From Frankiales bacterium (GTDB lineage Bacteria > Actinomycetota > Actinomycetes > Mycobacteriales > SCTD01), in the NCBI GenBank assembly GCA_025464795.1, contig JAODNB010000111.1:1-23710 (forward strand): DNA of 23,710 nucleotides. Reading direction: 5' to 3'. Of the stretch, positions 15,031 through 22,151 are shown piece after piece (position 1 is the first letter of the stretch; each line of letters begins with the position of its first letter). The position numbers and the translations under genes are program-made. Below the pieces are notes generated by a model. It saw only the letters and a program-made list of their open reading frames with translations, was not told the DNA's origin and did not search any database.

Positions 15031-16817
15031 TGCGCATCGAGGACTACGCCCTCGTCGGCGACCTCCATACGGCGGCTCTCGTCGGCCGGGACGGGTCGCT
15101 GGACTGGCTCTGCCTGCCGCACTTCGACTCCCCCGCGTGCTTCGCGGCGCTGCTGGACAGTCCTGATGCCGGACGGTGGCTGCTCGCGCCGACGGGAGGG
15201 GGAGTGTGCACGACGAGGCAGTACCGAGGGGAGACGCTCGTCCTGGAGACCGAGTGGCACAGCGAGACCGGCAGCGTCCGGGTCGTGGACCTGATGCCAC
15301 CGCGCGGCGGCGCCGTGGACGTCGTACGGATCGTGGAGGGCATCAGCGGTTCGGTCGCGATGACAATGGACCTGCGGCTGCGGTTCGACTACGGACACGT
15401 GCTCCCATGGGTGACCCATCACGTCTCCGGGCTGAAGGCCATCGCCGGGCCTGACGCGGTGTATCTGCGCTCACCGGTCCCCGTCCACGGCGTCGACGAC
15501 ACCACCGTCGCCGCCTTCACGGTGTCCAGTGGGCAGCGCGTGCCGTTCGTGCTGACGTGGGCTCCGAGCCACCACCCCGAGCCGCCGGCTGTGGACGCCG
15601 ACGCGGCCCTGCGCAGCACCGTTGACTTCTGGCAGCGGTGGTCCTCCCGCAGCAACGTCCAGGGCCCGTACCGAGACGCCGTGCAGCGGTCGCTGCTGAC
15701 GCTGAAGGCGATGACGTTCGCGCCCACCGGCGGGATCGTGGCCGCGGCTACCACGTCGCTGCCCGAGCAGATCGGCGGCCCGCGGAACTGGGACTACCGG
15801 TACTGCTGGCTGCGTGACTCCACACTCACCCTCCAATCTCTGCTGCGCGCTGGCTACGTCGAGGAGGCCACCGCCTGGCGTGAATGGTTGCTGCGCGCCG
15901 TCGCTGGCGACCCGGCGGACCTGCAGATCATGTATGCCGTCGATGGTTCGCGGCGCCTGCCCGAGTACGAGCTGCCGTGGCTGGCCGGCTACGAGGCCAG
16001 CACCCCGGTACGCGTCGGGAATGCGGCCGCCGACCAGCTCCAGCTCGACGTGTGGGGTGAGGTCCTGGACGGCCTGTCCCTGACCCGAAAGGCGCTGATG
16101 CACGACGCCGACGACAGCTGGGACATCCAGACCGCCCTGATGGAGCACCTCGAAGGCGCGTGGCAGCAACCGGACAACGGGCTGTGGGAGATGCGCGGTC
16201 CCCGGCAGCACTTCACCTACTCCAAGGTGATGGCGTGGGTCGCCGCCGACCGCATGGTCGACGCCATTCACACCTCCGGACTCCCCGGGCCCCTCCAACG
16301 GTGGACGAGCCTGCGCGAGCAGATCCGCACCGAGGTACTCCAACGCGGCTACGACGGCGACCGCAACACGTTCGTCCAGGCATACGACAGCACTCACCTC
16401 GACGCTAGCCTGCTGCTCCTCGGCCACGTCGGGTTCCTGCCCCACACCGACCCGCGGATGCTCGGCACCATCGCTGCCGTGCAGCAGGAACTCACGCAGG
16501 ACGGTTTCGTGCTCCGCTACCGGACAGGGGAATCCGACGACGGCCTGCCCGCCGGGGAGGGGGTGTTCCTCGCGTGCTCGTTCTGGCTCGTCGACGCGCT
16601 CCACGCCGCCGGCCGCGAGCAAGACGCCATCCCCCTGTTCGAACGGCTGCTCGCGCTCCGGAACGACGTCGGGCTGCTGAGCGAGGAATGGGACCCCGCC
16701 GCGAAACGGCAACTCGGCAACACCCCGCAGGCATTCAGCCACTTCCCGCTCGTGATGAGCGCCCTGCAGCTGTCCGAAGGAAGGCTCCAACGCAGCGACA
16801 GCCCTCCGTCCGGCTGA
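15027..16817 (+). CDS. Glycoside hydrolase family 15 (glucoamylase/trehalase type)
   Basis: A 596-residue protein. The start at ATG 15027 overlaps the dehydrogenase stop as ATGA; ATG 15030 follows directly. The N-terminal beta-sandwich (about 1-230) opens with RIEDYALVGDLHTAALVGRD and GSLDWLCLPHFDSPACF. The (alpha/alpha)6 barrel carries GGPRNWDYRYCWLRDSTLTL (about 250), LDVWGEVLDGL, and NGLWEMRGPRQHFTYSKVMA with the probable acid Glu near 388. SEEWDPAAKRQLGN near 550 holds the probable base. No signal peptide is seen, so it acts in the cytoplasm. Actinobacterial relatives of this form include trehalases and glucoamylases; which one applies is not decided by the sequence. Coupling to glucose dehydrogenase suggests that the glucose released is oxidised at once. 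Confidence 0.9.
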   Translation: MMRIEDYALVGDLHTAALVGRDGSLDWLCLPHFDSPACFAALLDSPDAGRWLLAPTGGGVCTTRQYRGETLVLETEWHSETGSVRVVDLMPPRGGAVDVVRIVEGISGSVAMTMDLRLRFDYGHVLPWVTHHVSGLKAIAGPDAVYLRSPVPVHGVDDTTVAAFTVSSGQRVPFVLTWAPSHHPEPPAVDADAALRSTVDFWQRWSSRSNVQGPYRDAVQRSLLTLKAMTFAPTGGIVAAATTSLPEQIGGPRNWDYRYCWLRDSTLTLQSLLRAGYVEEATAWREWLLRAVAGDPADLQIMYAVDGSRRLPEYELPWLAGYEASTPVRVGNAAADQLQLDVWGEVLDGLSLTRKALMHDADDSWDIQTALMEHLEGAWQQPDNGLWEMRGPRQHFTYSKVMAWVAADRMVDAIHTSGLPGPLQRWTSLREQIRTEVLQRGYDGDRNTFVQAYDSTHLDASLLLLGHVGFLPHTDPRMLGTIAAVQQELTQDGFVLRYRTGESDDGLPAGEGVFLACSFWLVDALHAAGREQDAIPLFERLLALRNDVGLLSEEWDPAAKRQLGNTPQAFSHFPLVMSALQLSEGRLQRSDSPPSG

Positions 16818-17136
16818 ACCTTGAAGCGCTGCAGTGCGAATCATTCCCCGAGCGCATGCCACTGTCGCTCAAAGCGAGGTCGGACGCGACATCACGGTCG
16901 TCTTCGAAGGCCTGCAGACCAGGGGGCTAAAACGCAAGCCCAACCAGTCAGGGCGCGACGAGCGACCTCCAGTGGGCTACGCCGCCACCCGGTCGGCGAT
17001 GTCAGTTCTCTGCTGACAGATGGGGGCCGACCCGCGGCCCAGGCGGTTTCCGGATCTAGATCCCTCTGTGTGCCAGGAGTTTGCAGCCTGAAGACCCTGC
17101 GCATGGCAAGCCTGACCGCGAGACGCTCGATGGCGC
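16818..17136. other. Non-coding stretch, likely left edge of the integrated element
   Basis: No credible gene is seen. The break between chromosomal metabolism genes and the element probably lies here or a little to the right, but I find no copy of the tRNA 3' end in this stretch. Confidence 0.4.
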
Positions 17137-17335
17137 CTACTGGAGTCGGTAGAGGTTCGAGGTGAGTTCGACGAGCGCGCAACCGGTCAAGGGTGGAACC
17201 CGTGCGCGTGGAGCACGGTCGCGAGGTCTTCCAGCAGGGCGAGCGTCAGTAGCTCTTTGGGGCGCCGGGCACCGTTGAGCGGGTGCAGACCGCACGCGTC
17301 GTTGTCGAGTCGTCGTTGTCCATCCCTCGACGATG
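17137..17335 (-). pseudogene. Small frameshifted ORF at the left side of the element
   Basis: On the minus strand, ACGLHPLNGARRPKELLTLA followed by LLEDLATVLHAHGF looks like a real protein, but it ends with HP and a stop at 17187. A neighbouring frame carries PPLTGCALVELTSNLYRLQ and its own stop at 17137. Joined with a one-base correction the two give a smooth C-terminus (LHAHGF-PPLTGCALVEL). Small proteins with a similar look sit near relaxase genes in actinobacterial elements; that is from memory and not checked. No clear start codon is visible. Confidence 0.35.
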
Positions 17336-17337
17336 AG

Positions 17338-17530
17338 GGTGCACCAGGGCGTGCGCGAGCGTGCGCACCAAGTTGTGGATACGCGAGACGGCACCGGTAG
17401 CGCAGGTGCGCACCAGAATCGACACGGAACGCGCACCAGAGCTCCGGACGCGCCGGGTCGCGAGCTGTGGTTGCGTTTTTGGTGCGTGCGGGTGCGTTTT
17501 TGGTGCGCCTGCTCGCGATGGTGCGCGGCA
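17338..17530. repeat. Cluster of GCGCACCA-type motifs in both orientations
   Basis: Copies of GCGCACCA or close forms occur on the plus strand near 17362, 17408 and 17431. On the minus strand TGCGTTTTTGGTGCG occurs twice, at 17472-17486 and 17493-17507 (21-base period), with a further GGTGCGC at about 17520. GGTGCACC (17338-17345) and GGTGCGCACC (17406-17415) are palindromes. The stretch is non-coding and precedes the relaxase gene, so protein-binding iterons of an origin region are a fair reading. Confidence 0.5.
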
Positions 17531-17595
17531 TGTGCATCGCCCGCCCGCCACTCCCCCGCCTGGTCGCCCACGCCGACGCAGCGTCGAGCCGCGTC

Positions 17596-17698
17596 TGGGG
17601 CACCTGGGGAGGTTCTTGGGGCTCGTCCCGGTCCGGTCGTGTGGGCAGTGGGCTCGCGGGCCTGAGGGCCTTGGGGCACCTGGGGAGGTTTTTGGGGC
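17596..17698 (+). repeat. 27-bp direct repeat pair upstream of the relaxase
   Basis: Bases 17596-17622 and 17672-17698 match at 26 of 27 positions (one C/T change), 76 bases apart. Each holds TGGGGCACCTGGGGAGGTT followed by a T-rich end and GGGGC. The pair lies directly beside the hairpin at 17702-17743. Confidence 0.8.
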
Positions 17699-17701
17699 GC
17701 C

Positions 17702-17743
17702 TTGCCGGGAGGTTGCCAGGAGGGCTGGCAAGCCTCTCGGCAA
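17702..17743 (+). other. Imperfect palindrome, candidate oriT/nic-proximal hairpin
   Basis: TTGCCGGGAGGTTGCCAG (17702-17719) pairs with CTGGCAAGCCTCTCGGCAA (17725-17743), with a 5-base loop, one G-T wobble and one bulged C. It lies 55 bases before the relaxase start codon and directly after the 27-bp repeat pair. MOBF relaxases such as TrwC and TraI bind a hairpin next to their nick site, and oriT commonly sits just upstream of the relaxase gene. The nick position itself cannot be named. A transcription terminator or mRNA leader hairpin is the alternative. Confidence 0.5.
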
Positions 17744-17798
17744 TCCCGGGTGCGGAGGCTGGATGCCGTCAGCGAACAGCGCGAGGAGGTGGTCTCGG

Positions 17799-20783
17799 AT
17801 GATGAGCATCTGCATGCTCGGCGGAGCCGGAACGCCGAGCGGCGGCGTTGGGCGCTACTACCTGATGCCGGATCAGGTGTGCGGTCTGGCGTACTACACC
17901 GAGCACGACCAGTTGCCCGGGCGCTGGCTCGGTGACGGAGCGCAGGCGCTCGGTCTGACTGGACCGCTCGGGACCGCTGGAGCAGTCCGGCTCGAGCAAC
18001 TCCTCAAGGCGCAGGACCCCGACGGGCAGGCTCTGGCGCGGCCCGTCTTGCGAGCCGACCCTGCCGGCCGGCTCCCCGCAGGGCCGCTGCTGACGTCGCT
18101 GCGGGACGTCGCCCGCAGCCGAGGCGTCCCCTTGGACGAGCTCCTGATCAGCCCGTCGAACCGGGCCGCGCTGCTCGGCCTCGTCCGCCGGACGGGCATC
18201 AGCGAAGGGATTGTCCCCAGCGCCAACGGGGCCTTGGCAACCGGCTCGAGCACCTTGGCAACCGCCTCCGGCGTGTTGCCAACCGGTCCCGGCATGACGG
18301 CGAAGCCGGTCACGGTAGATGCGGCGGTGGCCGGTCGCCTTGCCAGCGCGGCGGGGCTGGATCCGGTCGAGCTGTACCGGGCGGCGGACGGCACCGACCG
18401 GTACGCCGCAGCCGCCGCGAAGGCCGGCGGACGGGTCGACATCCGTCGGGCTGGGATCGACGTCACCGTGTCGGCACCCAAGAGCGTCTCGGTGCTGGCG
18501 GCCCTGGCCGACCCGGAGACGGCGGCGCTCATCGAGCTCTGTCATGACCGGGCTGTGCAGCAGGCACTGGGCTACCTGCAGCGCCATGCAGGGCACGGCC
18601 TGCGCGGGCATCACGGGGACGGGCAGGTGATGGACCGGGTCGCGACGGACGGTTGGATCGCGGTCGGCTTCACGCACTACACCTCCCGCGCCGGGGACCC
18701 GCAGCTGCACACCCACCTGGTGCTGCCGAACCTGCTGCACGGGGCGGACGGCAAGTGGAGCGCGATCGACAGCCGCGCCGTCCACCGGCACCTCAAGACC
18801 GCCGGGTACCTGTACCACGCAGCCTTGCGGTACGAGATCAGCCAGCAGTTCTCGATCACCTGGCACCCGCCGGCGAAGGGCATGTCCGAGATCCGCGAAG
18901 TGCCTAAGGCGGTCTTGCGAGAGTTCAGCACCCGACGGCGTCAGATCGAACGCGCCCTCGCCACGACGGGAGGCAAGGGCCTGGTCGCGGCCCAGGCAGC
19001 CTGCCTGGCCACCCGGCAGCGCAAGACCCACATCAGCCTCACCATCCTGCGCGAGGCGTGGGCGCAGCGCAGCACCCGACTCGGCGCCAGCCCGGCAGAG
19101 CTCCTCAAAGCCCTGACGCCGCGGCAGCGATCTTGGGCCCGCCGGCAACCGGCAGGACCGGCGCTGGAAGACCTCACCTCAGCGCACATCATGGCGATCG
19201 CCGAACAGGTGCTCGGGTCCGGCGGTGTCACGTTGCAGCAGACCAGCTTCGACAGGCGGGCCCTCGTGCAGGCCATCGCCGTCACCGTCCCGGTGGAGTA
19301 CGGCGGCGACGCGCAGCGGCTCGAGGACCTCGCCGACTCCCTCCTCGTCCGACCCGGGGTCGTGCCGCTGGTGGAGGACGAGCAAGGCGGGCGCCGTTGG
19401 ACGACCCTGGAGCTGCTCACCACCGAGTACCGCGCCCTCGACCTCGCCGCCGCGCGCAACGGACGGCCCACCGACCTCGAGCTGCTCAAGGAGGTCCTGG
19501 CGGTACAACCCGGCTTGTCCCGCGACCAGGCTCACGCCATCCGGGTCCTCGCCGACGACGACCGGTTCGTCCGCGTCCTCGTCGGACCTGCCGGCAGTGG
19601 CAAGACCGCCGTCGTGACCGCCGCCCGCGACCTCGCGCAGCGGGACGGCCAGCCCGTGGTCGGGTGCGCCCTCGCAGCCCTCACCGCGCAACGACTACAG
19701 CAGGGCAGTGCCGTTCCGAGCAGCAGCCTCGCCTCCCTGCTCAGCCGGCTCGACAACGGACAGGCCCTCGAACCACGCACCCTGGTCATCGTCGATGAGG
19801 CCGGGATGGTCGGGACCCGCGACCTCGCCCGCCTGTTCGAGCACGTCCAGCAGGCCCACGGTCGGGTCCTGCTGGTCGGCGACCCGGAGCAGCTGCCGGA
19901 GATCGACGCCGGCGGACTGTTCCGGCACCTGAGCCAACCCGAAGCCCTCCCGGCGCAGCTCGTCGGCAACCAGCGCCAGCGCAACGCCTGGGAGGCCGGC
20001 GCGCTCGAGCTTCTCCGCGCCAACCGGCCGGTCATCGCGCTCGGCGAGTACGCCCGACACGACCGCGTCACCGCGAGTAGCACCAAGGATGAGATGCACG
20101 AGCAAGTCGCGGCGGACTACCTCGACGCCCTCCGTGACTGCCGCAGCCCGCGGCAGATCCGGCAGACCGTGGTCCTCGCCGCTCACCGCGCAGATGTCGA
20201 CCTGCTCAACCAAAGCATCCGCACCCGAATCCAGCAGGCAGGTCGGCTCGGACCGGACGTGCACCAAACCGTCGACGACCGGACATACGCGGTCGGGGAC
20301 GAGGTCATCGTCGCGCAGCAGTGCCGCGACCGCTCCGGCGGCAAGGTCCTGAACGGCACCCGCGGGACCGTCACCCGAGGAACGGCGATGGGCTTGGGCT
20401 TCCAGCCCGACCGCGGGCCCGAGATCATCCTCGACGCACCAACGATCGCAGCGTCGGTCCAGCACGGTTACGCCCTCACCATCCACAAAGCCCAAGGGCT
20501 CACTGCCACCACGGCGCTTATCGTCGGCGACGGCCTGACCAGGCAGTCGGCGTACACCGCCTTGTCCCGCGGCCGGGAGCGCAACCAGCTCTACCTTCAC
20601 GACGACCCTGGTGCACCCGATGACGGACCCTCACCGTTCCAGCGGTTGTGCGAGCAGCTCACGCGCGGCGGCGGCGACACCCTCGCCAGCCAGCAACTCC
20701 CGCGGCAGACCAGATCCCGCACTCGCACAAGGAGCGACGGGCGACCACCTGTCGCCGTGGAGCAGCGAGGACTGTCTCGATGA
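17799..20783 (+). CDS. MOBF relaxase-helicase (TrwC/TraI-like)
   Basis: A 994-residue conjugative relaxase. I place the start at ATG 17799, with AGGAGG nine bases upstream; the frame stays open further upstream but only through repeats with no protein character. The N-terminal relaxase domain has two tyrosine pairs (Y20-Y21 and Y32-Y33, GLAYYTEHDQLPGRWLG). It also has DVTVSAPKSVSVLAAL and the metal-binding three-His motif DPQLHTHLV near 300. The C-terminal half is a superfamily 1 RecD-like helicase: Walker A GPAGSGKTA near 596, Walker B VIVDEAGMVG near 662, VGDPEQLPEIDAGGL, then LTIHKAQGLT near 894 and TALSRGRERNQLYLH. It would nick the element at oriT, stay bound to the 5' end and unwind the strand for transfer. 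Its stop overlaps the next start (ATGA). Confidence 0.95.
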   Translation: MMSICMLGGAGTPSGGVGRYYLMPDQVCGLAYYTEHDQLPGRWLGDGAQALGLTGPLGTAGAVRLEQLLKAQDPDGQALARPVLRADPAGRLPAGPLLTSLRDVARSRGVPLDELLISPSNRAALLGLVRRTGISEGIVPSANGALATGSSTLATASGVLPTGPGMTAKPVTVDAAVAGRLASAAGLDPVELYRAADGTDRYAAAAAKAGGRVDIRRAGIDVTVSAPKSVSVLAALADPETAALIELCHDRAVQQALGYLQRHAGHGLRGHHGDGQVMDRVATDGWIAVGFTHYTSRAGDPQLHTHLVLPNLLHGADGKWSAIDSRAVHRHLKTAGYLYHAALRYEISQQFSITWHPPAKGMSEIREVPKAVLREFSTRRRQIERALATTGGKGLVAAQAACLATRQRKTHISLTILREAWAQRSTRLGASPAELLKALTPRQRSWARRQPAGPALEDLTSAHIMAIAEQVLGSGGVTLQQTSFDRRALVQAIAVTVPVEYGGDAQRLEDLADSLLVRPGVVPLVEDEQGGRRWTTLELLTTEYRALDLAAARNGRPTDLELLKEVLAVQPGLSRDQAHAIRVLADDDRFVRVLVGPAGSGKTAVVTAARDLAQRDGQPVVGCALAALTAQRLQQGSAVPSSSLASLLSRLDNGQALEPRTLVIVDEAGMVGTRDLARLFEHVQQAHGRVLLVGDPEQLPEIDAGGLFRHLSQPEALPAQLVGNQRQRNAWEAGALELLRANRPVIALGEYARHDRVTASSTKDEMHEQVAADYLDALRDCRSPRQIRQTVVLAAHRADVDLLNQSIRTRIQQAGRLGPDVHQTVDDRTYAVGDEVIVAQQCRDRSGGKVLNGTRGTVTRGTAMGLGFQPDRGPEIILDAPTIAASVQHGYALTIHKAQGLTATTALIVGDGLTRQSAYTALSRGRERNQLYLHDDPGAPDDGPSPFQRLCEQLTRGGGDTLASQQLPRQTRSRTRTRSDGRPPVAVEQRGLSR
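18234..18297 (+). repeat. Three 21-bp repeats in the relaxase gene
   Basis: TTGGCAACCG occurs at 18234 and 18255, with a TTGCCAACCG variant at 18276. They encode three seven-residue units (ALATGSS, TLATASG, VLPTGPG) in a linker between residues about 146 and 166. The 8-mer TGGCAACC also occurs as the reverse complement of part of the left arm of the hairpin at 17702-17719. Confidence 0.7.
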
Positions 20784-21049
20784 CCACCGCCCGGATGGCG
20801 CCGCCCGGTTTCTACACCGCCGCGCCCGCGCAGAAGGCTCTTGCCAACCTGTTGGCGACCACCGAGGGCAACGTCACCGCAGTCGCCGAGCTGCTTCGGG
20901 TCGACCGCAGCACCGTTTACCGGGTACTCCGCCGGGCTCGGCTGCGGTACGACGCCGCCGACGCGATCGCCGTTGCCCTCGGCCGGCACCCCGTCGAGCT
21001 GTGGCCGGATTGGTACGACTCCGCACCCCACGATGGAGGACGCGCATGA
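20780..21049 (+). CDS. Small helix-turn-helix DNA-binding protein
   Basis: An 89-residue protein whose ATG (20780) overlaps the relaxase stop as ATGA. Residues about 30-55 form a helix-turn-helix (GNVTAVAELLRVDRSTVYRV, then LRRARLRYDAADAIAVAL). The ending GRHPVELWPDWYD is the W-P-x-W form common in phage and element repressor-like proteins. It is probably a regulator of the element, or an accessory factor that binds near oriT. Its own stop overlaps the next gene start by ATGA, so the three plus-strand genes should be made as one coupled unit. Confidence 0.8.
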   Translation: MTTARMAPPGFYTAAPAQKALANLLATTEGNVTAVAELLRVDRSTVYRVLRRARLRYDAADAIAVALGRHPVELWPDWYDSAPHDGGRA

Positions 21050-21255
21050 CCGCCGTACACATGAACACCCCCCGCGGTGAGGTGCTCACCGTCGACGAGG
21101 CCGCCGCCTACCTGCGGATCAGCCGCGGTCTGGCCTTCGCTGCCGTCAGGGACGGGACGCTGCCGAGCATCCGGATCGGTCGTCGCATCCTGGTGCCGCT
21201 GCGACACCTGGAAGCCCTGCTCGACGGGGCCGCCCACAGCACAGAGCACCCCTGA
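21046..21255 (+). CDS. Excisionase-like MerR-type DNA-binding protein
   Basis: A 69-residue protein from ATG 21046, with GGAGGA upstream and an ATGA overlap with the HTH gene. It has the winged-helix core of the excisionase (Xis/helix-turn-helix_17) family: LTVDEAAAYLRISRGLAFAA, then VRDGTLPSIRIGRRILVPL and RHLEALLDG. With the integrase it would direct excision of the element by bending the attachment DNA. It could instead be a simple transcription factor. The final stop is two bases from the stop of the convergent toxin gene. Confidence 0.85.
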   Translation: MTAVHMNTPRGEVLTVDEAAAYLRISRGLAFAAVRDGTLPSIRIGRRILVPLRHLEALLDGAAHSTEHP

Positions 21256-21257
21256 GC

Positions 21258-21632
21258 TCAGCGGTTGCGAGAGCTGCGCTTGCCGTTCGCAACCGTGGCG
21301 CCGGGATGGCTGGCGCTGGCCTGCATGAGCCACACCCTGGTGCGGTCGACATCGACGCAGTAGAGCACCCGCGCTCCGGAGCTGATGTCGATCTGCCACT
21401 GGGGCAGCCAGTCACCGCCGACCAGCCTGCTGCCAAGGGTGCCGGCGAGGGGCTTCTGGGTGGCCGTGCGTTCGAGCGGCTGGTGCCGCATCCGGTCCCA
21501 CGCCTCGCGGGTCGTGCCCGGGTACTTGGCGCACAGCTCCGGCCACTCCGCGGCTGCTTCGCTGGTGCCGTACTGGATGCGCCACTCCCCTGCCTTGGGT
21601 GGCTGCGCGACGTCGTCCAGGCGCTTGGGCAC
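21258..21632 (-). CDS. Probable type II toxin (RelE/ParE-like fold)
   Basis: A 124-residue protein starting at GTG 21632, seven bases after the antitoxin stop. The core is WRIQYGTSEAAAEWPELCAK, then TREAWDRMRHQPLERT, QKPLAGTLG, WLPQWQIDISSGARVLYCVD and RTRVWLMQASASHPGAT. The short alpha-then-beta-sheet layout, with a late strand pair (ARVLYCVD, RVWLMQASASHP), is that of RelE/ParE-type toxins. I recall actinobacterial proteins of this form beside Phd-type genes, but they are often left unnamed. RelE relatives cut mRNA in the ribosome and ParE relatives block gyrase; no catalytic residues here decide between them. Confidence 0.65.
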   Translation of the reverse strand: MPKRLDDVAQPPKAGEWRIQYGTSEAAAEWPELCAKYPGTTREAWDRMRHQPLERTATQKPLAGTLGSRLVGGDWLPQWQIDISSGARVLYCVDVDRTRVWLMQASASHPGATVANGKRSSRNR

Positions 21633-21639
21633 GGGCGAG

Positions 21640-22110
21640 TCAGGCGCTAGGGGGAGCGGGCACGTCGCCGCCGTGCGGGACGTCGACGGCCTTTCGGGCT
21701 CGTCGGGCCGAGGCCGGGTCGGACCAGATCTCGGCGGTGGCGCGCCAGGAGTCGATCAAGTCCTCGAAGGCCGTGAAGCGGCCGATGGTGGCGCAGGCGC
21801 GAAGCACCGCGAGCAGCTCGTTCTCGAAGAGCGCGCGTTCCTTGACGGGGAGGAAGGCGGTCCAGGGGTAGGACTCGATGAGTCCGGCCGTGACGACCTT
21901 CTCAACGTCCTTACTACCCAGGGCCTGGCGCAGGATCTGCGTGACGGCTTCGATGGCGTGCCGGTCGCCTTCCACCCGCCGGAGCGGAGCGAGGACGAAC
22001 GAGGCCCTGCCGGACCGCCGCTCGAGCACGAGGGCGTCGTCGGTGGACTCGACCTCGTCGAGGACGGCCGCGTAGTCGCGGATGAAGGTTGCCATCGGCA
22101 TGCGGGTCAC
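21640..22110 (-). CDS. Phd/YefM-type antitoxin with long C-terminal extension
   Basis: A 156-residue protein if it starts at GTG 22110; ATGs at 22155, 22149, 22101 and 22095 are in frame. The first 50 residues are Phd/YefM-like (MATFIRDYAAVLDEVESTDD, then ALVLERRSGRASFVLAPLRR), the DNA-binding half. The next 90 residues (TQILRQALGSKDVEKVV; LFENELLAVLRACATIG; FEDLIDSWRATAEIW) are longer than the short toxin-binding tail of ordinary Phd proteins. I chose 22110 because a promoter ends about seven bases before it and an operator overlaps that promoter; the two upstream ATGs would then be untranscribed. It should neutralise the toxin encoded next to it and repress its own promoter. Confidence 0.7.
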   Translation of the reverse strand: MTRMPMATFIRDYAAVLDEVESTDDALVLERRSGRASFVLAPLRRVEGDRHAIEAVTQILRQALGSKDVEKVVTAGLIESYPWTAFLPVKERALFENELLAVLRACATIGRFTAFEDLIDSWRATAEIWSDPASARRARKAVDVPHGGDVPAPPSA

Positions 22111-22116
22111 CCATTC

Positions 22117-22146
22117 ATTGTTCAGTGGTAGTTCTGAACAAGTCAA
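22117..22146 (-). promoter_or_regulatory. Promoter of the toxin-antitoxin operon
   Basis: On the minus strand TTGACT (22146-22141) and AACAAT (22122-22117) are separated by 18 bases, close to the -35 and -10 consensus. The expected transcription start falls at or next to the GTG at 22110, which would make the mRNA leaderless, a common pattern in actinobacteria. Confidence 0.55.
22118..22141. promoter_or_regulatory. Inverted-repeat operator over the TA promoter
   Basis: TTGTTCAG and CTGAACAA are perfect 8-base arms around an 8-base centre. They cover the spacer and -10 box of the toxin-antitoxin promoter, as expected for autoregulation by the antitoxin or the toxin-antitoxin complex. Confidence 0.7.
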
Positions 22147-22151
22147 CATGG

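Noticed and set aside
15471..16862. Long open frame antisense to the GH15 gene
   Set aside because: GH15 motifs are complete on the plus strand; the antisense frame shows no family features.
17361..17798. Long in-frame extension upstream of the relaxase start
   Set aside because: The frame is open but has no protein-like composition, contains the direct repeats and the hairpin, and a good ribosome site precedes ATG 17799.
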